NCBI GenBank assembly: GCA_002435595.1
Contig: DJBL01000160.1
Location: forward strand, 1-27,934
DNA: 27,934 nt
Source: Stenotrophomonas maltophilia
Lineage (GTDB): Bacteria > Pseudomonadota > Gammaproteobacteria > Xanthomonadales > Xanthomonadaceae
Direction of reading: 5' to 3'
Shown piece by piece: positions 1 through 8,095 of the stretch. The notes below the pieces were generated by a model that ran no database searches, was not told the origin of the DNA, and was given only the letters and a program-made list of their open reading frames with translations. The stretch's first letter is position 1. The number at the start of each line of letters is the position of its first letter. The position numbers were made by a program, and so were the translations under genes.

Positions 1-582
1 ACGCTGATCCCGCGCCCGGAGACCGAGCTGCTGGTGGAACTGGCCCTGGCGCGGCTGCCCGCCGACACCGCGCTGGCGGTGGCCGACCTGGGCACCGGCA
101 GCGGGGCGATCGCCCTGGCCCTGGCCAGCGAGCGCCCGCAGGCGAGCGTGGTCGCCACCGACGCCAGCGCCGCCGCGCTGGAGGTGGCGCGCGCCAATGC
201 AGTGCGCAACGCGCTGGCGCGGGTGCGGTTCCTGCACGGGTCGTGGTTTGCCCCGCTGCAGGGCATGCGCTTCGACCTGATTGCCAGCAACCCGCCTTAC
301 ATCGCCAGCGACGACCCGCACCTGCAGCACGGCGACCTGCGCCATGAGCCGGCCAGTGCGCTGGCCTCGGGCATCGATGGGCTGGACGACATCCGCGTGA
401 TCGTCGCCGGTGCCGCTGCGCACCTGCATCCCGGTGGCTGGCTGCTGATCGAACACGGCTGGGACCAGGGCGCGGCGATCCATGCGCTGCTGCGGCAGGC
501 CGGTCTGGAGCAGGTGCGCACCGAGCGCGATCTGGAGCACCGCGACCGGGTAACGCTGGGCTGTCTGCCGGGCGCGCGCTGA
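1..582 (+). CDS. prmC: Peptide chain release factor N5-glutamine methyltransferase, 3' part
   Basis: The reading frame is open from base 1 and ends at TGA 580-582, so the N-terminus lies outside the window; 193 residues are visible, against about 280-290 for the family, so roughly the first 90 (the N-terminal helical domain) are missing. The visible part opens with LIPRPETELLVE, typical of PrmC/HemK, followed by the SAM-binding glycine motif DLGTGSG and the catalytic SNPPYIA motif (NPPY at bases 289-300) that holds the substrate glutamine amide. The family methylates the glutamine of the GGQ motif in release factors RF1 and RF2, in the cytoplasm, and so helps translation termination. The next gene starts 54 bases downstream and has its own -10-like element, so it is probably not strictly co-transcribed. 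Confidence 0.93.
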   Translation, partial: TLIPRPETELLVELALARLPADTALAVADLGTGSGAIALALASERPQASVVATDASAAALEVARANAVRNALARVRFLHGSWFAPLQGMRFDLIASNPPYIASDDPHLQHGDLRHEPASALASGIDGLDDIRVIVAGAAAHLHPGGWLLIEHGWDQGAAIHALLRQAGLEQVRTERDLEHRDRVTLGCLPGAR

Positions 583-605
583 CGCTGGCTGAAACATCGC
601 GCGGG

Positions 606-611
606 TAGAAT
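606..611 (+). promoter_or_regulatory. Possible -10 element for the DUF5713 gene
   Basis: TAGAAT lies 25 bases upstream of the chosen ATG (637). No convincing -35 hexamer stands at 16-18 bases upstream. The hexamer overlaps an in-frame upstream ATG at 610, which is one reason for not using that ATG as the start. Confidence 0.35.
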
Positions 612-636
612 GGCAGCCCCTTTGAAAGGAAGCACC

Positions 637-990
637 ATGACCACGGCCAGCCCTTTGGTTTCCAACGCGCAGCTGCAGTCCCACCAGTTCCTCGCCGACA
701 TGGTGCAGGACGCGTACTTCCCGCCGGCGCTGGTGGCAGAAGGCCAGCAGATCCTGCTGCGCCTGTGTGAGCGCATCGAGCGCGAACGCCCGGCCGATGC
801 CGCCGCGCTGATGGCGCTCACCCACGCCGCCACGCTGGAATTCAACGTGCTTGGCGAAGCGTTCGAAGCGCAGGACAGCGAGCTGGAAACCGCTGCCCGC
901 GAGAACATCGGCGCCGATTTCGAGCTGATCGCGCGCAGCTACGGGTTCGATGTGGATGTTGATGATCTGACCAGCCCGCGCGAGTGGTGA
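637..990 (+). CDS. DUF5713 family protein
   Basis: This is a 117-residue, mostly helical, acidic soluble protein with no signal peptide or membrane segment. I recognise the DUF5713 pattern: a YFP tripeptide after a conserved helix, an ILLRLCERIE-like helix, THAATLEFN in the middle, a glutamate-rich stretch followed by ETAARENIGADF, and a short C-terminus ending in REW. The function of this family is not known. The ATG at 637 is chosen because GAAAGGA (624-630) sits six bases before it; an upstream in-frame ATG at 610 overlaps the likely -10 hexamer. pip follows 41 bases downstream on the same strand, so the two may share a transcript, but nothing in the sequence ties their functions together. 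Confidence 0.8.
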   Translation: MTTASPLVSNAQLQSHQFLADMVQDAYFPPALVAEGQQILLRLCERIERERPADAAALMALTHAATLEFNVLGEAFEAQDSELETAARENIGADFELIARSYGFDVDVDDLTSPREW

Positions 991-1031
991 ACCCGCTCGT
1001 CCGCGCCTGTGTCCAACAACGGAGTTCTGTC

Positions 1032-1976
1032 ATGCGTACGCTGTATCCCGCCATCACCCCTTACGACGTCGGCACGCTGAAGGTCGACGATCGCCACACG
1101 CTGTATTTCGAACAGTGCGGCAACCCCGACGGCAAGCCGGTGGTGATGCTGCACGGTGGTCCCGGCGGTGGTTGCAGCGAGAAGATGCGCCAGTTCCACG
1201 ACCCGGCCAAGTACCGCATCATCCTGTTCGACCAGCGCGGCGCCGGCCGTTCCACCCCGCATGCGGACCTGGTGGACAACACCACCTGGGACCTGGTGGC
1301 CGACATCGAGACCCTGCGCGAGCACCTCAAGGTGGAGCGCTGGCAGGTCTTCGGCGGCAGCTGGGGCTCGACCCTGGCACTGGCCTACGCCCAGACCCAC
1401 CCGCAGCGGGTGACCGAGCTGGTCCTGCGCGGCATCTTCATGCTGCGCCGCTGGGAGCTGGAGTGGTTCTACCAGGAAGGCGCCAACCGCCTGTTCCCCG
1501 ACGCCTGGGAGCACTACCTCAAGCCGATCCCGGCGGTGGAGCGCCACGACCTGATCTCGGCCTTCCACCGCCGCCTGACCAGTGACGACGAAGCCACCCG
1601 CCTGGATGCCGCCAAGGCGTGGGCGGTGTGGGAAGGGGCGACCAGCTTCCTGCACGTGGACGAGGACTTCATCAACAGCCACGAAGACCCGCACTTCGCG
1701 CTGGCCTTTGCCCGCATCGAGAACCACTACTTCGTCAACGGCGGCTTCTTCGAGGTGGAAGAGCAGCTGCTGCGCGACGCGCACCGCATCGCCGACATCC
1801 CCGGGGTGATCGTGCATGGTCGCTACGACGTGGTCTGCCCGCTGCAGAACGCCTGGGAACTGCACAAGGCCTGGCCGAAGTCGACGCTGGAGATCAGCCC
1901 GGCCGCGGGGCATTCGGCGTTCGAGGCGGAAAACGTGGATGCGCTGGTGCGCGCCACCGATCGCTTCGCCGGCTGA
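1032..1976 (+). CDS. pip: Proline iminopeptidase (S33 alpha/beta hydrolase)
   Basis: This cytoplasmic peptidase of 314 residues releases N-terminal proline from peptides. The oxyanion-hole motif HGGPGGG is near residue 40, the nucleophile motif GGSWGS places Ser at residue 110, and the remaining triad members are Asp266 (in GRYDVVCP) and His294 (in AAGHSAFE). These three positions equal those I recall for the structurally characterised Xanthomonas citri enzyme, which supports both the function and the start. The start is ATG 1032, with GGAG at 1021-1024 and seven bases of spacing; an upstream in-frame start near 984 would overlap the DUF5713 gene and break the family numbering. The gene ends 18 bases before the convergent lysR-type gene. 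No unusual residue changes are seen. Confidence 0.95.
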   Translation: MRTLYPAITPYDVGTLKVDDRHTLYFEQCGNPDGKPVVMLHGGPGGGCSEKMRQFHDPAKYRIILFDQRGAGRSTPHADLVDNTTWDLVADIETLREHLKVERWQVFGGSWGSTLALAYAQTHPQRVTELVLRGIFMLRRWELEWFYQEGANRLFPDAWEHYLKPIPAVERHDLISAFHRRLTSDDEATRLDAAKAWAVWEGATSFLHVDEDFINSHEDPHFALAFARIENHYFVNGGFFEVEEQLLRDAHRIADIPGVIVHGRYDVVCPLQNAWELHKAWPKSTLEISPAAGHSAFEAENVDALVRATDRFAG

Positions 1977-1994
1977 GCCACCGGGCGGTCTGCC

Positions 1995-2879
1995 CTACCA
2001 GTTGCCTGCGAGCAGGGCCTCGGCCAGCACCTTCAGCTTCGGCGAGGCCTGCCGCGAGGGCGGGTAGACCAGCGACAACGCGCGGCTGCGGCCCTCGAAG
2101 GGCTGCAGCACGCGCTGCAGCCGGCCGGCGGCGAGCGCATCGGCCACCGCGAAATCCATCACCTGCACGATGCCGATGCCGGCCAGCGCGCCTTCCACCA
2201 GCGGGTCGCCGCTGTCGAACACCATCCGCGCCGGCGGGGTGAACTCACGCAGGGCCTCGCCCTCGCGGAACTGCCAATCCACCAGCCGCCCGCTGCGCAG
2301 GTTGCGCACCGCCAGGCAGGTATGCGCCTGCAGCGCATCCACCGTGGCCGGTTGCCCGTGCCGCGCGATGTAGGCCGGCGAGGCAACCGTGACCCAGTTC
2401 AACGGCCGCAAGGGGCGCGCCACCATGCGCACGTCGCTGATCGGCCCGGTGCGCAGCGCGGCATCGAAACCTTCTTCGACCAGATCGACCAGCCGGTCGT
2501 TGAGCACCAGCTCGAACTGCAGCTGCGGGTGCATGGCCATCAACTGCCCGGCCAGCGGCACCAGCACCTTGCGCCCGAACATCGACGGCGCCGTCAGCTT
2601 CAACACGCCCGACGGCGTGGAGGGGCGATCGCCCAGCCGGCGCTCGGCATCTTCCAGCCCGCCCAGCAGCGGCGCGCAGTGCTCGACGAACTGGCGGCCG
2701 TCCGGGGTCAGGCTGACATTGCGGGTGTTGCGATGGAGCAGGCGCACGCCCAGCGCCGCTTCGAGCCGGCCAATCGCCCGTGACAGCCCGGACTGGCTGA
2801 TCCCGAGCTGGCCGGCCGCCACGGTGAAGCTGCGTGCTTCGGCCACCTGCACCAGCATGCGCACGGCATTGAGGTCCAT
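1995..2879 (-). CDS. LysR-family transcriptional regulator
   Basis: This is a 294-residue LysR-type regulator of normal family length. Residues 1-60 form the winged helix-turn-helix DNA-binding domain (AGQLGISQSGLSRAIGRLE, then LLHRNTRNVSLTPDG), followed by a linker helix and a periplasmic-binding-protein-like effector domain from about residue 90 to the end. The helix-turn-helix belongs to the branch often found next to exporters and dehydrogenases. Its ligand cannot be read from the sequence. The start is ATG 2877-2879, with GGAG six bases upstream on the minus strand. It is divergent from the MFS exporter, with a 109-base shared promoter region holding a LysR-type palindrome, so it probably controls that exporter and itself. 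Confidence 0.93.
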   Translation of the reverse strand: MDLNAVRMLVQVAEARSFTVAAGQLGISQSGLSRAIGRLEAALGVRLLHRNTRNVSLTPDGRQFVEHCAPLLGGLEDAERRLGDRPSTPSGVLKLTAPSMFGRKVLVPLAGQLMAMHPQLQFELVLNDRLVDLVEEGFDAALRTGPISDVRMVARPLRPLNWVTVASPAYIARHGQPATVDALQAHTCLAVRNLRSGRLVDWQFREGEALREFTPPARMVFDSGDPLVEGALAGIGIVQVMDFAVADALAAGRLQRVLQPFEGRSRALSLVYPPSRQASPKLKVLAEALLAGNW

Positions 2880-2899
2880 GAACTGCTCCGATTGATGCT

Positions 2900-2918
2900 G
2901 ATATGCATGACAGATATC
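2900..2918. promoter_or_regulatory. Likely LysR-type operator between lysR and MFS genes
   Basis: GATAT-N9-ATATC is a 19-base inverted repeat lying 20 bases upstream of the regulator's start codon and about 70 bases upstream of the exporter's. It contains the T-N11-A core (T2902, A2914) typical of LysR binding sites. It is AT-rich in an otherwise GC-rich window. Confidence 0.6.
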
Positions 2919-2988
2919 GAAGTATCCGGGTTTATTTATCCATCGTCATCAATGAGACTGCCCACCCTCCTGGTATCACCGAGTCGGC

Positions 2989-4434
2989 ATGACCTCCCCG
3001 CTGTCCTCCACCGGCGTCTCGGCGCCTGCCTTCCCGCGCCTGGCGCTGGCCTTGCTGGCCACGGCCCAGCTGATCATCGCGCTGGATTCCACGATCATCT
3101 TCGTCGCCCTGCACGAGATGGGCGCGCAGCTGCGCATCAATGCCCAGCAGCTGCAGTGGATCGTCAGCGGCTACACGGTGGCCTTCGGTGGCTGCCTGCT
3201 GCTGGGCGGACGCGCGGCCGATCTGCTCGGCCGGCGCCGGGTCTATCGGCTCGGCATGGCGCTGTTCGCGCTGGCCTCGCTGGTGGGCGGTTTCAGCACC
3301 AGCGCCTGGCTGCTGATCGCCGCCCGCGCGGTGCAGGGCATCGGCGCGGCGCTGCTGTTCCCGGCCACGTTGGCCCTGATCAACACCCTTTACGCCGAAG
3401 GCGCGCCGCGCAACCGCGCGCTGGCGATCTGGTCGATGGCCAGCGCCGGTGGGCTGGCGCTGGGCACGCTGCTCGGTGGCGTGCTCACCCAGACCTTTGG
3501 CTGGGCCTCGGTGTTGCTGGTGATCGTGCCGTTCGCCGGTGGCTGCGCGCTGCTCGGCGGCCTGTGGCTGCCGCGCGATCCTGCGCCGCAGGCCGGGCGC
3601 TCGTTCGACCTGGCCGGCTGTGTCACGGTGACCATCGGCGGCAGCCTGCTGGTCACCACCCTGGTGCAGGGCCCGGAATGGGGCTGGCTGGCGCCGCGCA
3701 CGCTGGTCTGCCTGGCGGTGTCGGTGGTGATGCTGGCCGCCTTCGTGCAGATCGAACGCGGCAGCCGCGATCCACTGATGCAGTTCGCGCTGCTGCGCCT
3801 GCGCAGCCTGCGCGCGGCGATGCTGCTGACGATGCTGTTCATGAGCAGCTATGGCGTGCAGTACTACTTCCTGGCGCTGTACTACCAGGACGGCTACGGC
3901 TGGAGTGCGCTGCAGGCGGGCCTGGCGTTCCTGCCGCCCACCCTGGTGTGCACGTTCGGCATCCGCATCGCCGAGCGCATGCTCACGCGCCGCTCGCCGC
4001 GCCGGGTGCTCATGGTCGGCATGCTGGCCGGTGCGGTCGGCATCGCCGCGGTCGCCGTCGCGCTGCCCCATGGCGCCAGCTACTGGGCGCTGCTCCCGGG
4101 CATCGTGGTGCTCAGCCTCGGCCAGGGCATCACCTGGACGGCGATGTGGATCGTGGCCGGGCAGGGCGTACCGGGCGCGCAACAGGGCGTGGCGTCGGGC
4201 ATGGCCGCCACCGCCCAGCAGATCGGCGGCGCGCTGGGCCTGGCGCTGCTGGTGATGCTGGCCAACGCCGGGCGCGGCGTGGACGCGCCGGGCACCAGTG
4301 CCGAGGCGTTGCAGGGCCTGATCCATGCGCAGTATGGCGCGGCGTTGTTTGCCCTGCTCGGTGTCGGCGTGGCGGCGTGGTTGCGGCCGCAACGGACCGA
4401 TGCGGCGCTGCCGGCCTGCGCTGCCCAACGCTAG
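2989..4434 (+). CDS. MFS drug exporter, DHA2 (14-helix) family
   Basis: This 481-residue inner-membrane protein has about fourteen hydrophobic segments, consistent with the DHA2 (EmrB/QacA) group of proton-coupled major facilitators. Visible signatures are DSTIIFVALHEMG in helix 1 (the D-x-T-I motif of DHA2 members), GYTVAFGGCLLLGGRAADLLGRRR (motif A region; quoted in parts only as GGRAADLLGRR), and RAVQGIGAALLFPATLALI (motifs B/C). Members pump out drugs, dyes or metabolites; the substrate here is unknown. The ATG at 2989 lacks a strong Shine-Dalgarno match, but the hydrophobic core follows within 20 residues and no better start is seen. Divergence from a LysR gene suggests inducible export controlled by that regulator. 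Confidence 0.92.
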   Translation: MTSPLSSTGVSAPAFPRLALALLATAQLIIALDSTIIFVALHEMGAQLRINAQQLQWIVSGYTVAFGGCLLLGGRAADLLGRRRVYRLGMALFALASLVGGFSTSAWLLIAARAVQGIGAALLFPATLALINTLYAEGAPRNRALAIWSMASAGGLALGTLLGGVLTQTFGWASVLLVIVPFAGGCALLGGLWLPRDPAPQAGRSFDLAGCVTVTIGGSLLVTTLVQGPEWGWLAPRTLVCLAVSVVMLAAFVQIERGSRDPLMQFALLRLRSLRAAMLLTMLFMSSYGVQYYFLALYYQDGYGWSALQAGLAFLPPTLVCTFGIRIAERMLTRRSPRRVLMVGMLAGAVGIAAVAVALPHGASYWALLPGIVVLSLGQGITWTAMWIVAGQGVPGAQQGVASGMAATAQQIGGALGLALLVMLANAGRGVDAPGTSAEALQGLIHAQYGAALFALLGVGVAAWLRPQRTDAALPACAAQR

Positions 4435-4495
4435 TCGCAGGCCGTGGGGCGGCGCCGATGGTGCCGCTACCATGGCGGCTTTCCCGCACGACGCC

Positions 4496-5164
4496 ATGCC
4501 CATGCCTGCCCTGCTTGCCTTGTCCCACGCCCTGGAGGCCATCGCGGCCTGCAACGATGACCGTGACGTGTGGGAGCGCTACGGCTGGGTGCATGCAAGC
4601 GACGGCGACGAGCGCGAGGCCGTGTTCTGGTTGTCCGAGCCTGACGGCGGCGATGACGAGCCTGCCGTGGAGGCCTTCGTCGCCCGGCATGGCCTGCGCA
4701 TGTATCTGGAGGCGGCCACCTTCGCCGACGTGCTGGCGGTACAGAAGCGGCAGCACCCGCTGTCCACGCTGGACGACTACGCGCAGGCACTGGCGTATTA
4801 CAGCGAGTACGACGCGTTCGCGCAGGTCGAAGGCATTGATGAGGCGCTCGGCGAGGCATCTGCCGAGGCGCAGCAGGCCGCGCGTGCGCTGGGTGTGGGG
4901 CCCGGCATCTTCGCCGCGTTCGATCTGGTGCTGGCGCAGTGCCCGGCGGAAAAGGTCAAGGACGCCGCACGGCTGGCGGCGGCGGTACTGGGCATTCCGA
5001 TCGGCCAGGCGTTGGTGGCGTGTCGGCTGCTGCCGCTGCGGCTGGGGCAGGATCTGGCGCGTCACCGTGCCGCCACCATTGCCGCGCAGTTCCAGGCGGC
5101 CGGCATCTGCCTGGACATCCGCGGCCATCGCGCGTTTCCGTGGATGGCCGCGCCTGCGCTGTAG
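4496..5164 (+). CDS. Unrecognised conserved-looking hypothetical protein
   Basis: This 222-residue acidic soluble protein has no signal peptide or membrane span; I do not recognise the family. The N-terminal half is rich in aromatic and acidic residues (NDDRDVWERYGWVHASDGDE, FWLSEPDGGDDE). The C-terminal half looks helical, with an ARALGVGPGIFAAFDLVL segment and a short IPIGQALVACRLLPLRLGQ helix. Codon use and GC match its neighbours, so it is a resident gene rather than a shadow frame. The start is uncertain: ATGs occur in frame at 4472, 4496 and 4502, none with a clear ribosome site. TACCAT at 4467-4472 resembles a -10 element, which argues against 4472. It lies between the exporter (61 bases upstream) and a convergent amidohydrolase gene, with no clear functional link. 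Confidence 0.72.
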   Translation: MPMPALLALSHALEAIAACNDDRDVWERYGWVHASDGDEREAVFWLSEPDGGDDEPAVEAFVARHGLRMYLEAATFADVLAVQKRQHPLSTLDDYAQALAYYSEYDAFAQVEGIDEALGEASAEAQQAARALGVGPGIFAAFDLVLAQCPAEKVKDAARLAAAVLGIPIGQALVACRLLPLRLGQDLARHRAATIAAQFQAAGICLDIRGHRAFPWMAAPAL

Positions 5165-5214
5165 GCGGCCGCGATGGCCGGCCAGTGGGCGGCAGCGCCG
5201 TGCAGCGGTCGCGG

Positions 5215-6024
5215 TCAGCGCGGCGCGAAGGCCTCCAGCTGCGGCTGCAGCGTGGTGAAGATCCGCGCCAGGCGCTCTGCCCAGGCGCGCTGGCCGACGT
5301 CGTCTGCGATCAGGTCCTGGCGGATCTCAAGCTCCACATGCACCAGGCCGCGGCCTTCGCCATGGACCGGCACGGCGTAGTCGCTGGTACTGCTGACCGA
5401 GTAGGGCTGGTTGTCGCCGACCACCAGGTCGCCTTCATCGCCCAGCGCCCGCAGCAGGGCATGTGCGAATCGCGTGTCGCGGTGGTACAGCACGCCGACA
5501 TGCCACGGCCGCGCGGTGTCATCCATCCTCGGGGTGAAGCTGTGCATCATCACCAGCAGCGTCGGCCGGGCCTGCGCACGGCGCACATCCAGTTCGGCAT
5601 CGATGCGGGCGTGGTAGGGAGCGTGGATCGCGTCGATGCGCTGCTGCCGGTGCAGCGCCGACACGCCGTGGTTGCCGGGCACCCGCGTGCGGTCGCTGGT
5701 CTCGGGCATCAGCGTGGGCGAGGCCAGCGGGCGGTTGCAGTCGATCACCAGACGCGAGTACGTCTGGGTGATCGCCCAGGCATCCAGCTGCCGCGCCAGT
5801 GCGACGGTGACGCCGCCGATGCCGATGTCCCAGCCGATATGCCGGTCCAGCTCGGCCTGCGGCAGGCCCAGGCCAGCCAGTGAAGCGGGCACCTGCTGAC
5901 CAGCGTGGTCGGCGATCAACAGATAGGACGAGCGGCCCTGCGCCTGGTGCACGACGAACGGTGCCGGGTCTGACGGCCCCAGCAGGGCGCCGGAAGTGGC
6001 CGGGTACGCCTGCGAATCAGCCAC
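5215..6024 (-). CDS. N-formylglutamate amidohydrolase family protein
   Basis: This is a 269-residue cytoplasmic protein of the N-formylglutamate amidohydrolase family, which hydrolyses N-formyl-L-glutamate to glutamate and formate. Visible family motifs are LLIADHAGQQVP near residue 35, DIGIGGVTVALARQL, the CNRP motif with preceding SRLVID, MMHSFTPRM in the middle (with the His-Ser pair expected near the metal site) and VHVELEIRQDLI late in the protein. The HutG-type reaction is the last step of one histidine-degradation route, but no hut genes are visible here, so the natural substrate may differ. The start is GTG 6024, overlapping the stop of the upstream Nudix gene by eight bases, which suggests translational coupling. 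It is the last gene of a four-gene minus-strand run. Confidence 0.88.
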   Translation of the reverse strand: MADSQAYPATSGALLGPSDPAPFVVHQAQGRSSYLLIADHAGQQVPASLAGLGLPQAELDRHIGWDIGIGGVTVALARQLDAWAITQTYSRLVIDCNRPLASPTLMPETSDRTRVPGNHGVSALHRQQRIDAIHAPYHARIDAELDVRRAQARPTLLVMMHSFTPRMDDTARPWHVGVLYHRDTRFAHALLRALGDEGDLVVGDNQPYSVSSTSDYAVPVHGEGRGLVHVELEIRQDLIADDVGQRAWAERLARIFTTLQPQLEAFAPR

Positions 6025-6568
6025 GCGGGGTCCCGTCCAGATGGTGTTCGATCATCCACAGCCCGGCCCACAGCTTGGCATCCAGCTCGAATCCTTCGCC
6101 GATCTTCTCCACCAGCCAGGCCGCCGCGCGGCTGCGCGGCACTTCGTGCACCGTGATGTCCTCGCTGGCATCGCCACCGCCGTTGCCCACCTTGCGCAGG
6201 CCGGTGGCGCGCACGAACGCGATCTTCTCGCTGCTGGCGCCGGAGGAGGTCGGGCCGATCATCAGCACCTCGGCGTGCTCGGCGGTCCAGCCGGTTTCTT
6301 CCTCCAGCTCGCGCACCGCCGATACCTCGATGGATTCGCCGGCGTCGATGTCGCCGACCAGCCCCGCCGGCATCTCGATGGTTCTGGCCTGCAACGGCAC
6401 CCGGAACTGCTCGACGAACAGCACGTTGTCCTGCGGGGTGACGGCGATGATGATCGCCGCCAGCCCACCGGCGTGGGCGCGCTCGCTGTATTCCCACGTG
6501 CCGCGCACCACCATGCGCTGGTACTTGCCTTCGTAGACGACCTTGGGGGCTTGCGTGTTGGGGCTCAT
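6017..6568 (-). CDS. Nudix hydrolase, ADP-ribose pyrophosphatase type
   Basis: This is a 183-residue cytoplasmic Nudix enzyme. The Nudix box is complete and canonical: G-x5-E-x7-R-E-L-x-E-E-x-G-W, read from GDIDAGE through RELEEETGW. A family-typical FVEQFRVPLQ strand and the EMPAGLVGD segment lie just before it, as in enzymes that cleave ADP-ribose or other nucleoside diphosphates linked to a sugar. The acidic SSGASSEKIAFVRA segment follows the box. The exact substrate cannot be decided by eye. The start is ATG 6566-6568, overlapping the exonuclease stop as ATGA (6565-6568), so translation is probably coupled. A longer open frame upstream is an out-of-frame passage through the exonuclease gene. 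Confidence 0.92.
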   Translation of the reverse strand: MSPNTQAPKVVYEGKYQRMVVRGTWEYSERAHAGGLAAIIIAVTPQDNVLFVEQFRVPLQARTIEMPAGLVGDIDAGESIEVSAVRELEEETGWTAEHAEVLMIGPTSSGASSEKIAFVRATGLRKVGNGGGDASEDITVHEVPRSRAAAWLVEKIGEGFELDAKLWAGLWMIEHHLDGTPRG

Positions 6569-7518
6569 GCGAACTCGCTGGCAATGGAAGGGGAATCGGG
6601 CAGGCCGGCGGCATTGAACAGCCGGCGCCGGGTCAACGGGCCGAACCGCAGCGCATCGCACAGGCCCTGCAGCATCTGCGGGTCGGCGCTGCCGCGGCCG
6701 AAGTCGGCCTCGGCCACATCCAGCGGCGCGTCCAGGGCGATGGTGGTCAGCTGCCGCCACAGCAGCGCGTGCTCGCGCTGCTCGCGCAGGCGCACGGCCA
6801 TCTGGGCCGCGCCGCGCAGGCGCAGGAAGGGCACCTCGTCCAGGCGCTCGTAGAGGATGTCCAGGCTGCCGAAATGGGCCAGCAGTACCGCCGCCGATTT
6901 GGCGCCCACCCCGGTCACCCCGGGGATGTTGTCCACCGCATCGCCGCACAGCGCCAGGTAATCGGCGATCTGGTGCGCATGCACGCCGTGGCGCGCCTTG
7001 ACCCCGGCCATGCCCCAGCGCTGGTTGCGCGCGTAATCCCACTGCTCGTCGTGCTCGAACAGCAGCTGGGACAGGTCCTTGTCGGCGGAGATGATCACCC
7101 CGCGCATGCCGGCGTCGCGGCGCGCGTGCAGCGCGCTGCCGATCAGGTCGTCGGCCTCGTACTCATGGTGGGCCAGCACCGGCAGGCCGAGCGCCACGCA
7201 CAACGCCTTGCAGTGTGCGAACTGGCGGCGCAGCGCATCCGGGGCCGGGTCGCGGTTGGCCTTGTAGGCCGCATACAGGCGATGCCGGAAACAGCTGTCC
7301 AGCGCCTCGTCGAAGGCGATGGCGATATGCCGGGGCCGCTCGCGCTCCAGCAGGTCCAGCAGGAAGCGGGCAAAGCCGTGCACGGCGTTGGTCGGCCAGC
7401 CATGCTGGTCCTGGAACTCATCGGGCATCGAATGCCAGGCGCGGAACACGTACAGGCTGGCATCGACCAGGTACAGCGGCGGGCGCGGCGTGACGCCGGG
7501 TGCGGCAGGCAGAGTCAC
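6565..7518 (-). CDS. 5'-3' exonuclease / flap endonuclease (polymerase I 5'-nuclease type)
   Basis: This 317-residue stand-alone 5'-nuclease is related to the N-terminal domain of DNA polymerase I and to E. coli ExoIX. The acidic metal-binding positions are visible in order: YLVDASLYVFRAW (residue about 18), AIAFDEALDS, EYEADDLIGSAL and VIISADKDLSQLL. The helix-hairpin-helix DNA-binding segment follows as GDAVDNIPGVTGVGAKSAAV, then a helical C-terminus. All expected aspartates appear present, unlike in ExoIX, which lacks part of the third-metal set. The role is cleavage of 5' flaps or RNA primers. The start is taken as GTG 7518, one base after the nitroreductase stop; its ribosome site (GAGG) is unusually close, so the true start could lie a few codons in. 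Confidence 0.9.
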   Translation of the reverse strand: MTLPAAPGVTPRPPLYLVDASLYVFRAWHSMPDEFQDQHGWPTNAVHGFARFLLDLLERERPRHIAIAFDEALDSCFRHRLYAAYKANRDPAPDALRRQFAHCKALCVALGLPVLAHHEYEADDLIGSALHARRDAGMRGVIISADKDLSQLLFEHDEQWDYARNQRWGMAGVKARHGVHAHQIADYLALCGDAVDNIPGVTGVGAKSAAVLLAHFGSLDILYERLDEVPFLRLRGAAQMAVRLREQREHALLWRQLTTIALDAPLDVAEADFGRGSADPQMLQGLCDALRFGPLTRRRLFNAAGLPDSPSIASEFA

Positions 7519-7519
7519 C

Positions 7520-8095
7520 TCAGCCCACCCAGTCCTGCAGCAGCGCCGCCGGGTCCGGGCGCTCGCGCTCGGGGGCCTCGGTGCGCGGGGTGCCGATATG
7601 GATGAAGCCGGCGATGCGCTCCTCCTCGGCCAGGCCCAGATGGGCGCGCACGGCGGGATCGAAGGCCATCCACGCGGTCAGCCACTGCGCGCCAAAGCCC
7701 AGTGCCTGCGCCGCCTGCAGCAGCGCAAAGCACACGCAGCCGGCGGTCATCAGCTGTTCCTCTTCGGGCACCTTGGGGTTGGGGCGCGGCTGGGCTACCA
7801 CGGTGATGACCAGCGGGGCATGCGAAAAACGCAGCCGGTCCTTTTCCAACTGGGCGGCCGACACGTTCGGATCGCGTTCGCGGCTGCGCTGGACCAGGTA
7901 CTCGCCCAGACTGTGACGCGCATCGCCGGCGATCCGCAGGAAACGGAACGGCACCAGCTTGCCGTGGTCGGGCACGCGGACCGCCGAGGCCAGCATCCGC
8001 AGCAGGGTCTGCGGGTCCGGTCCGGGCTCGCCGAGCTGCCGGGCGGGCAACGATCGGCGGGCGTCCAGGGCGTGCAGCGCGGGGGAGTCGGGCAT
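7520..8095 (-). CDS. Nitroreductase family FMN-dependent oxidoreductase
   Basis: This is a 191-residue nitroreductase of the short, YdjA-like kind, expected to be a cytoplasmic FMN homodimer that reduces nitro or quinone compounds with NAD(P)H. Visible features are the N-terminal DARRSLPARQL (the Arg-Arg-Ser FMN phosphate site), ASAVRVPDHGKLVPFRFL, the central RFSHAPLVITVVAQ strand and a C-terminal GFGAQWLTAWMAFDP followed by GFIHIGTP, the usual FMN-contacting end. The start is ATG 8093-8095, with GAGAAA upstream on the minus strand; the frame is also open further upstream, but that part is not homologous in character. It leads the minus-strand run and faces the DUF1631 gene across a 331-base spacer with a Clp-like palindrome. 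Confidence 0.9.
   Translation of the reverse strand: MPDSPALHALDARRSLPARQLGEPGPDPQTLLRMLASAVRVPDHGKLVPFRFLRIAGDARHSLGEYLVQRSRERDPNVSAAQLEKDRLRFSHAPLVITVVAQPRPNPKVPEEEQLMTAGCVCFALLQAAQALGFGAQWLTAWMAFDPAVRAHLGLAEEERIAGFIHIGTPRTEAPERERPDPAALLQDWVG

Noticed and set aside
2932..4554. A 540-codon minus-strand frame opposite the exporter
   Set aside because: It has Gln/His/Arg-rich antisense composition with no recognisable domain; the exporter on the other strand has clear motifs.
2892..5258. A 788-codon plus-strand frame through the exporter and the next gene
   Set aside because: It is out of frame with the exporter; the translation is Arg/Ala/Gly/Pro-rich with no membrane helices or motifs.
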